Below, one piece after another: positions 7,912 through 11,859 of a stretch of 11,859 nt of DNA. Numbering within the stretch: position 1 is the stretch's first letter; each line of letters starts with the position of its first letter. The notes beneath the pieces are model-generated. The model worked only from the letters and a program-made list of their open reading frames with translations, had not been told where the DNA came from and did not search any database. A program made the position numbers and the translations under genes. The stretch covers positions 1-11,859 of the forward strand of contig JANNKX010000372.1 in the NCBI GenBank assembly GCA_031396505.1, in the 5' to 3' direction. The DNA is from JAAFHS01 sp031396505 (GTDB taxonomy: Bacteria; Pseudomonadota; Alphaproteobacteria; Rhodobacterales; Rhodobacteraceae).

Positions 7912-8008
7912 GCTGTCCTGCCTGCTGTTTTTGGGAACCGTCTTTTCACTGGCAACGTTATCCATACACTGTGACCGCAGCAACGGCCCAAAGTGACAGG
8001 AGAATGCC

Positions 8009-8341
8009 ATGTCCGCCCCCCAGACCAACCTCGCCACCCAGGAACGCCGTCATCGTGGCCCGATCATCGGCATCATCGCGGTCGTGGGGTTCGCCCTGAT
8101 CCTTCTGTTCTGGCTTATGATGGATACCGCCGATCAAGGCACACCCGCCGATAACAACGCATCCGAAATTGATGGTCGTACCGGCGCGCCTGTCGATGTG
8201 CCCCCCGCTGATCCCGCACAACCGCCCGTGGCCGATCCGCCCGCCATTCCCGACGGCGACCTGCCCCCCGCCGACCTGCCTTCGCCACAACCAGATCTGC
8301 CGGACGAACCGCTGCCCGATGGCGGCGCGGTCACCCCTTAA
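8009..8341 (+). CDS. Single-pass membrane protein with Pro/Asp-rich tail (hypothetical)
   Basis: A 110-residue protein of no family I recognise. A short N-terminal segment with basic residues (RRHR, 13-16) precedes one membrane helix at about 18-38 (PIIGIIAVVGFALILLFWLM). By the positive-inside rule the N-terminus is cytoplasmic and the tail is outside the membrane. The tail (39-110) is almost entirely Pro, Asp, Ala and Gly, with repeated PPAD, PPVAD and PDLP units, so it is acidic and probably unstructured. The start is well supported: aggaga lies about 6 bases before the ATG. The gene has its own strong intrinsic terminator, so it is most likely a one-gene unit divergent from pepN. The tail might act as a spacer or wall-facing arm, but that is a guess. 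Confidence 0.75.
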   Translation: MSAPQTNLATQERRHRGPIIGIIAVVGFALILLFWLMMDTADQGTPADNNASEIDGRTGAPVDVPPADPAQPPVADPPAIPDGDLPPADLPSPQPDLPDEPLPDGGAVTP

Positions 8342-8358
8342 GCCGCCCGTCCGCAGAC

Positions 8359-8392
8359 AACGGCAGCGCGACCCCCCCGCGCTGCCGTTTTC
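8359..8392 (+). terminator. Rho-independent terminator of the small membrane-protein gene
   Basis: The arms aacggcagcgcg (8359-8370) and cgcgctgccgtt (8378-8389) pair perfectly over 12 bp with a 7-base loop, followed by ttt and then cca. It starts 18 bases after the stop codon at 8341. The GC-rich stem with a short T run makes this the best intrinsic terminator in the window, and it insulates the photolyase gene from upstream transcription. Confidence 0.85.
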
Positions 8393-8395
8393 CAT

Positions 8396-8430
8396 TTGTC
8401 ACGCAGCCGCATTCCGCTATATTTGTTCCA
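8396..8430 (+). promoter_or_regulatory. Predicted sigma70-type promoter giving a leaderless photolyase mRNA
   Basis: A -35 box ttgtca (8396-8401) and a -10 box tatatt (8418-8423) each match the consensus at five of six positions and are 16 bases apart. The expected start of transcription is about 7 bases after the -10 box, at the A of the photolyase ATG (8430). No Shine-Dalgarno sequence precedes that ATG, which fits a leaderless message. Confidence 0.6.
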
Positions 8431-9935
8431 TGAATGTTCTTCTCTGGTTCAAACGCGATCTGCGCATCCACGACCATGCCGCCTTGGCCATGGCTGCGGA
8501 ACTCGGCCCCGTCTTGCCCCTCTACATCGTCGAGCCCGCCTATTGGCGCCTGCCCGACACGTCCGCCCGCCAATGGGCCTTTACCGCCGAATCTTTGCAC
8601 GATCTGCGCCATGATCTGGGCCGTCTTGGGGCCCCCCTGATCGTGCGCACCGGCGATGCCGTTGAAATCCTCGCGCGCTTTTGTCGCGATCACGCGATCA
8701 CCCGCATCATCAGTCATCAGGAAACCGGCAATCTGTGGACCTATGCCCGCGACCGCCGCGTCGGCGCTTGGGCCCGCGCCACTGGCATCACATGGACGGA
8801 ACTGCCGCAATCCGGCGTCATCCGCCGCCTGCAAAACCGCGACGGCTGGGCGCACCAGCGCGATGCCTTCACCGCCCTGCCCCAGACCGCCACCCCCGCC
8901 GCCCTGCGCCCCATCTCTGGCATTGAACCCGGCCCGATCCCCACCCCGCGCGCCTTGCGAATGATGAATGACCCCTGCCCGCATCGCCAGACCGGCGGGC
9001 GGCAAACCGCGCTTGCCACACTCGACAGTTTTCTTGCCCACCGCGCCGCACCCTACCGCGCCGCCATGTCCTCCCCCGTTACGGGCGAACGCGCCTGTTC
9101 GCGCCTGTCGCCGTATCTTGCCCTTGGCTGCCTGTCGGGCCGCGAGGTCGCCCAGATCACCGCCATGCGGCAGGCCGAACGTCCCGGCGGTGCATGGGGC
9201 GGATCGCTACGCAGCTTTCAGTCCCGCCTCGCATGGCGCGACCATTTCATGCAGAAACTCGAAGATCAGCCGTCGATCGAAACCCGCTGCCTGCACCGCG
9301 CCACAGAGACGCTGCGCCCCGCAGAACCCACTGCCGCCCTTGCCGCATGGGCCGCCGGGCAAACCGGCCTGCCTTTCGTCGATGCCTGCATGCGCTATCT
9401 CACCGCCACCGGGTGGCTGAATTTCCGCATGCGCGCCATGCTGATGTCCGTTGCCTCCTACCACCTCTGGCTTGACTGGCGCAGCTCAGGCCCCGTCCTC
9501 GCGCGCCTGTTTACCGATTATGAACCCGGCATCCATTGGCCGCAGGTCCAGATGCAATCGGGCACCACCGGCATCAACACGCCGCGCATCTATAACCCCG
9601 TCAAACAGGGGCTGGAACAAGACCCCACCGGTACCTTCACCCGCCGCTGGCTGCCCGAACTTGCCGCCGTCCCCGATGCCTTTCTGCAGGAACCCTGGAA
9701 ATGGCCTGGGGCAGCAGGCCTGCTCGGCCACCGCTACCCCGATCCCATCATCGATATCGCCACCGCAGCCCGCACCGCCCGCGATGCCGTCTGGTCCCTG
9801 CGCAAGACCCCCGCCTACCCCGCCGCCGCTGCCGCCATCGCGACAAAACACGCCAGCCGCAAGGACAGCACCCGCCGCTTTGTCCGCGATCCGGTCCGGG
9901 CACCCAATGACCGCCAGATCAGTTTCGAATTCTAG
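8430..9935 (+). CDS. Cryptochrome/photolyase family FAD-binding protein (divergent subtype)
   Basis: A 501-residue flavoprotein. Residues 1-130 form the Rossmann-like antenna domain, starting VLLWFKRDLRIHDH. Residues 200-440 form the helical FAD domain, with ACSRLSPYLALGCLS (222-236), RLAWRDHF (266-273), TGWLNFRMR (327-335) and GTTGINTPRIYNPVKQG (378-394). About 55 residues follow the usual photolyase end, finishing in a basic stretch and QISFEF. By hand alignment to E. coli PhrB, W277 (here W269), R342 (R333) and W359 (W350) are kept. The flavin N5-facing N378 becomes G367, the lesion-contact residues E274, N341 and W384 become R266, F332 and V373, and the electron-chain residues W306 and W382 become P297 and P371. 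It may therefore repair a different lesion, use another electron path, or act as a light sensor. The start is chosen by the conserved N-terminus and the promoter; the open frame further upstream is an overlap with the previous gene. Confidence 0.9.
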   Translation: MNVLLWFKRDLRIHDHAALAMAAELGPVLPLYIVEPAYWRLPDTSARQWAFTAESLHDLRHDLGRLGAPLIVRTGDAVEILARFCRDHAITRIISHQETGNLWTYARDRRVGAWARATGITWTELPQSGVIRRLQNRDGWAHQRDAFTALPQTATPAALRPISGIEPGPIPTPRALRMMNDPCPHRQTGGRQTALATLDSFLAHRAAPYRAAMSSPVTGERACSRLSPYLALGCLSGREVAQITAMRQAERPGGAWGGSLRSFQSRLAWRDHFMQKLEDQPSIETRCLHRATETLRPAEPTAALAAWAAGQTGLPFVDACMRYLTATGWLNFRMRAMLMSVASYHLWLDWRSSGPVLARLFTDYEPGIHWPQVQMQSGTTGINTPRIYNPVKQGLEQDPTGTFTRRWLPELAAVPDAFLQEPWKWPGAAGLLGHRYPDPIIDIATAARTARDAVWSLRKTPAYPAAAAAIATKHASRKDSTRRFVRDPVRAPNDRQISFEF

Positions 9936-9954
9936 CGCCCTTCGCGGGTATCCG

Positions 9955-10425
9955 TCATGCCATCAGCCCCCGCGCATAGTCCTCCAACTGCGTCGCCGCC
10001 GTGCCCCAGCCGTCGAAGAACCCCATGTCCTTGTGCGTCTTGGCAATGTCTGCCGTGCGGTGCCGCACGACGGCGGTATAGCGCGTGCGCCCGGCCCCGA
10101 TATCCTCGAACGATATGATTGCCGTCATGAACGGTTCGGCGGCGGGTTTCCAGCCTTCGGTGTAAGTATCCGTGAAAACCAGCTTTTCCTCAGGTATCAC
10201 CTCAAGGTAAACACCTTTGTTTTCCACCACGGTGCCATCGACGTCAAAGGTCGTATTGCAGGCCCCGCCGGGCCGCACGTCCAGCGTGCAGGCAACAACC
10301 TTGTGCGGCTTTGGTACGAACCAATGCACCAGATGCGCAGGCTGCGTCCAACACGCCCACAAGACGGCGCGCGGCGCATTCAGATCGCGCGTCAGCACCA
10401 GATCAAGTTCGGGGTCAAGTTCCAT
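9955..10425 (-). CDS. SRPBCC (AHSA1-type) domain protein
   Basis: A 156-residue single-domain protein of the START/SRPBCC fold, which forms a deep pocket for hydrophobic ligands. Visible AHSA1 features are the N-terminal strand LVLTRDLNAPRAVLWACWTQ (res. 9-28), the segment HLVHWFVPKP (32-41), DVRPGGACNTTFD (50-62), EKLVFTDTYTEGW (80-92) and a final helix GFFDGWGTAATQLEDYARGL (135-154). The ligand cannot be told from sequence. The start codon lies within the end of arsR (11-base overlap), so the two are translationally coupled. ggagg lies 9 bases before this ATG, and a GTG immediately before it (10428) is an equally possible start. Such ArsR-SRPBCC pairs are common in alphaproteobacteria. It converges with the photolyase; the stop codons are 19 bases apart with no convincing terminator between them. 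Confidence 0.9.
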   Translation of the reverse strand: MELDPELDLVLTRDLNAPRAVLWACWTQPAHLVHWFVPKPHKVVACTLDVRPGGACNTTFDVDGTVVENKGVYLEVIPEEKLVFTDTYTEGWKPAAEPFMTAIISFEDIGAGRTRYTAVVRHRTADIAKTHKDMGFFDGWGTAATQLEDYARGLMA

Positions 10426-10762
10426 CACCTTTTTCCTCCATCAGTTGCATCACATAGTCATCCAGCCGGTCCAGCCGTGCCTCCCAGACCGCGCGTTGTG
10501 CATCCAGCCAACCCTGCACCGGCTCCAGCGCTGCTGGCACAAGGGTGCAGGACCGCACCCGCCCGTCCTTGGCCGTGGTCACCAATCCCGCCGCTTCCAG
10601 CACCGCCAGATGCCGCATGATCGTGGGCAGGCTGAACCCGCTGGGTGCGGCAAGATCGCTCATCCCGGCGGGCCCCTGCGCCAACTGCGACAACACCGCC
10701 CGCCGCGTCGGGTCCGACAGCGCGTGAAACAGCAAGGACAGATCGGGTTCATACTTAGCCAT
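10415..10762 (-). CDS. ArsR-family winged-helix transcriptional regulator
   Basis: A 115-residue repressor-type protein. The winged helix reads LFHALSDPTRRAVLSQLA (res. 11-28), then the recognition-helix region GFSLPTIMRHLAVLEAAGLV (42-61), then the wing TTAKDGRVRSCTLVP (62-76). The C-terminal helix has WLDAQRAVWEARLDRLDDYV (85-104), the layout of regulators paired with SRPBCC proteins. No Cys-rich metal site (such as ELCVCDL) is present, so it is probably not an arsenic or metal sensor. Candidate regulation is autorepression of the arsR-SRPBCC operon. The frame is open upstream to 10915, but the domain starts at 10762 and the upstream codons run through a palindromic repeat. No clear Shine-Dalgarno precedes the ATG. 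Confidence 0.93.
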   Translation of the reverse strand: MAKYEPDLSLLFHALSDPTRRAVLSQLAQGPAGMSDLAAPSGFSLPTIMRHLAVLEAAGLVTTAKDGRVRSCTLVPAALEPVQGWLDAQRAVWEARLDRLDDYVMQLMEEKGDGT

Positions 10763-10772
10763 ACCGCTAACT
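10753..10772. promoter_or_regulatory. Possible operator over the arsR start codon
   Basis: acttagc (10753-10759) and gctaact (10766-10772) are reverse complements at six of seven positions, separated by 6 bases. They flank the arsR start codon (10762-10760). ArsR-type repressors bind short AT-containing inverted repeats near their own promoter, so autoregulation is plausible. Arms this short occur by chance. Confidence 0.25.
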
Positions 10773-10847
10773 ATCACCGCGCAACATGGCAGACAATCAA
10801 AAACTGGGCACCCTCGCAACTTGCACGACCGCCCGCACGGCAAGTGC

Positions 10848-10874
10848 TTCCCCTCCCCCCCGTGGGGAGGGGAA
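10848..10874. repeat. GC-rich palindrome in the arsR upstream region
   Basis: ttcccctcccc (10848-10858) and ggggaggggaa (10864-10874) pair perfectly over 11 bp around a 5-base loop, followed by a G-rich stretch. It lies about 85 bp upstream of arsR, in the 258-bp gap before the DUF2256 gene. It looks like a dispersed intergenic palindrome rather than an operator. No other copy is in this window. Confidence 0.5.
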
Positions 10875-10982
10875 AGGGGGTGGGGGCGCCACTGCGCCAC
10901 CACCCGATCACGCAATGTTTCAAAAGTCTTAACACGACACGCCGAAATTTTCGTAACGCTCTGACGACATTATGAATAGCTG

Positions 10983-11004
10983 AAAATTGACAGCCGTCAA
11001 TTTT
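10983..11004. promoter_or_regulatory. Perfect inverted repeat upstream of the DUF2256 gene
   Basis: aaaattgac (10983-10991) and gtcaatttt (10996-11004) are perfect reverse complements separated by 4 bases. The site is 16 bp upstream of the DUF2256 start codon and is AT-rich, unlike its surroundings. It overlaps a -35-like ttgaca at 10987-10992. It could be an operator or a leader hairpin; the bound protein is unknown. Confidence 0.45.
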
Positions 11005-11020
11005 GCCCCATCTTTCCGCA

Positions 11021-11164
11021 ATGGCCAAAATGATCCGTAAATCCGACCTGCCCACCAAAACCTGCGCCACCTGCGGGCGTCCGTTCACATGGCGCAAAAA
11101 ATGGGAAAAGGTCTGGGAACAGGTCCGCTACTGCTCCGACCGCTGCCGCACGAACAAACCCTAG
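11021..11164 (+). CDS. DUF2256 domain protein, small zinc-ribbon-like
   Basis: A 47-residue protein. It has two Cys pairs, C15-x2-C18 and C38-x3-C42, around the Trp/Lys-rich core FTWRKKWEKVWEQVRYC (res. 22-38), which is the DUF2256 pattern (K.C..C..PF.WRKKW...W..V.YCS..CR). The four Cys probably bind one zinc ion. The function is unknown, and the high Lys/Arg content would suit nucleic-acid binding. No Shine-Dalgarno sequence precedes the ATG; a second in-frame ATG at codon 4 is possible. The gene is on the same strand as the photolyase, about 1.1 kb downstream beyond the arsR pair. I believe DUF2256 genes often lie near cryptochrome/photolyase genes, but that is from memory and needs a neighbourhood survey. 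Confidence 0.85.
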   Translation: MAKMIRKSDLPTKTCATCGRPFTWRKKWEKVWEQVRYCSDRCRTNKP

Positions 11165-11167
11165 GGC

Positions 11168-11204
11168 GGATCGCTTTCAATCTGATGCAGACTGAAGGCG
11201 ACCC
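11168..11204. repeat. Palindromic repeat, copy B (37 bp, imperfect)
   Basis: This is a diverged copy of the 37-bp palindrome at 1164-1200, 29 of 37 positions identical. Pairing between ggatcgctttcaatct (11168-11183) and agactgaaggcgacc (11189-11203) is kept except for one bulge, one A-C mismatch and a G-T wobble. It starts 4 bases after the DUF2256 stop. Confidence 0.65.
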
Positions 11205-11232
11205 AGGACAGGCAAGCCGTTGGTTATGTTGC

Positions 11233-11272
11233 GTATCGCTGCCAGTCAGGTGAACCTGATTGGCAGCGATAC
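11233..11272. terminator. Long hairpin between DUF2256 and EcsC genes, probable bidirectional terminator
   Basis: gtatcgctgccagtcaggt (11233-11251) pairs with acctgattggcagcgatac (11254-11272) over 19 positions with a single G-T wobble and a minimal loop. It ends 4 bases before the minus-strand EcsC stop codon (11278-11276) and lies between convergent genes. There is no T tract, so the assignment as terminator comes from position and stem strength. Confidence 0.6.
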
Positions 11273-11275
11273 ACT

Positions 11276-11859
11276 CTAGGCTTTCGTCACGCGCGGCGTC
11301 ACCTGATCGCGGAACGACGCCAGCACCGCCTCCGCCCCATGTACTTCAGCCAACCGCAGCAGCGCGAACCGGATCCGCGCGATTTCGCGGTAATACCGCA
11401 TATAAGCCGCGTTCAGCCCCGCCCCCGTCACCGCCCCGATGATCGGCACCGCCTGCGCCAGCAGCTTCTGCCCCAAGGCCGCCGCCAACCTTGGCGCCAC
11501 CGCCGCAATCACCCCCTGCACCGCGGATCCCGAAATCGCCAGCCGTGCGGCGATCAGCGACGTATTCACCCCGTCATCCCCTGCCAGCGGCGAGCCTGCA
11601 CCAAACACCTGCAGACATTCCGCCCGGATGCCCGGATCGTCCGGATCATACCCCGCCTCCACCGCCGCAGCCCTTATCGCATGCAGGATCACCGTCACCG
11701 TCACCGGCAGTTCCGCCAGCGCCGTGGGCAAACCGCCCATCCCACCCGCAGCCCCCGTCGCCATCACCGCCAGCACATGCCCCTGCCGCCCAAGGTCAGG
11801 CCCGCGTGCCGCCAGCCCATGCGCCTGCTCAAGCGCCGCTTGCGTCAACCGTTCAATCT
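11276..11859 (-). CDS. EcsC family protein, 5' end beyond the window
   Basis: The C-terminal 194 residues of a longer protein. The frame stays open to the window edge with no stop, and a TTG at 11848 should not be taken as the start. The Gly/Ala-rich body, with GMGGLPTALAELPVTVTVIL, then GYDPDDPGIRAECLQVF, and near the end QAVPIIGAVTGAGLNAAYMRYYREIARIRFALLRL, matches the EcsC family. These are about 250-residue proteins named from a Bacillus ABC-transporter operon, with undefined function and partly hydrophobic helices. No ABC transporter genes are visible here. It converges with the DUF2256 gene. Confidence 0.85.
   Translation of the reverse strand, partial: IERLTQAALEQAHGLAARGPDLGRQGHVLAVMATGAAGGMGGLPTALAELPVTVTVILHAIRAAAVEAGYDPDDPGIRAECLQVFGAGSPLAGDDGVNTSLIAARLAISGSAVQGVIAAVAPRLAAALGQKLLAQAVPIIGAVTGAGLNAAYMRYYREIARIRFALLRLAEVHGAEAVLASFRDQVTPRVTKA

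Noticed and set aside
9451..10620. A 389-codon plus-strand frame bridging the photolyase and arsR genes
   Set aside because: It overlaps the photolyase in another frame and then runs antisense to the SRPBCC and arsR genes. The composition is non-protein-like.
10774..11097. Minus-strand 107-codon frame across the arsR upstream gap
   Set aside because: It is antisense to the convincing DUF2256 gene, crosses two palindromes and has no recognisable domain.
1..11859. CRISPR array, insertion sequence, prophage or integrated element
   Set aside because: No regularly spaced direct repeats, transposase, integrase or att-like duplication is visible, and base use is even across the window.

Overview
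The window looks like chromosomal DNA from an alphaproteobacterium, most likely a Rhodobacteraceae (Roseobacter-type) species. The reasons are the high GC content with strong preference for C or G at third codon positions, the gene families present, and short palindromic repeats at gene ends of a style I associate with that family. No phage, transposon, tRNA, rRNA or CRISPR array is visible. Genes are densely packed on both strands, and base use is even throughout.

Left part (1-4110). A plus-strand PLP aminotransferase of the HisC type (8-1093) converges on a minus-strand run: gatB (3930-2419), then an unusual small protein (2336-1749), then a DUF4177 protein (1662-1258). Three successive hairpins fill the 165 bp between the converging genes. 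The small protein carries the residue pattern of the bacterial RNase A-like toxin domain known from CdiA C-termini (His and Arg 11 residues apart, then a terminal Thr-x-aromatic-Pro). It sits alone, without a large secreted carrier, and is the most interesting gene here.

Middle part (4111-8341). A small lipoprotein lytic transglycosylase (plus) converges on a membrane-anchored TerB-like protein (minus). Next is the large housekeeping aminopeptidase N gene pepN (7911-5344, minus). A one-helix membrane protein with a Pro/Asp-rich tail (8009-8341) diverges from pepN and ends at a strong intrinsic terminator.

Right part (8342-11859). A cryptochrome/photolyase-family flavoprotein (8430-9935) has a good sigma70-type promoter placed so that its mRNA should be leaderless. 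Several residues central to DNA repair and electron transfer in E. coli photolyase are replaced. It converges with a translationally overlapping ArsR regulator / SRPBCC pair (minus). After a 258-bp spacer with two palindromes comes a 47-residue DUF2256 zinc-ribbon-like protein (11021-11164). This gene is short and easily missed, and I infer it may be functionally tied to the photolyase. The window ends inside an EcsC-family gene (minus), separated from the DUF2256 gene by a second copy of the palindromic repeat seen near position 1164 and a long terminator-like hairpin.

The genes do not form one pathway. The identifiable units are the gatB run, the arsR-SRPBCC operon and a possible photolyase/DUF2256 light-response neighbourhood.
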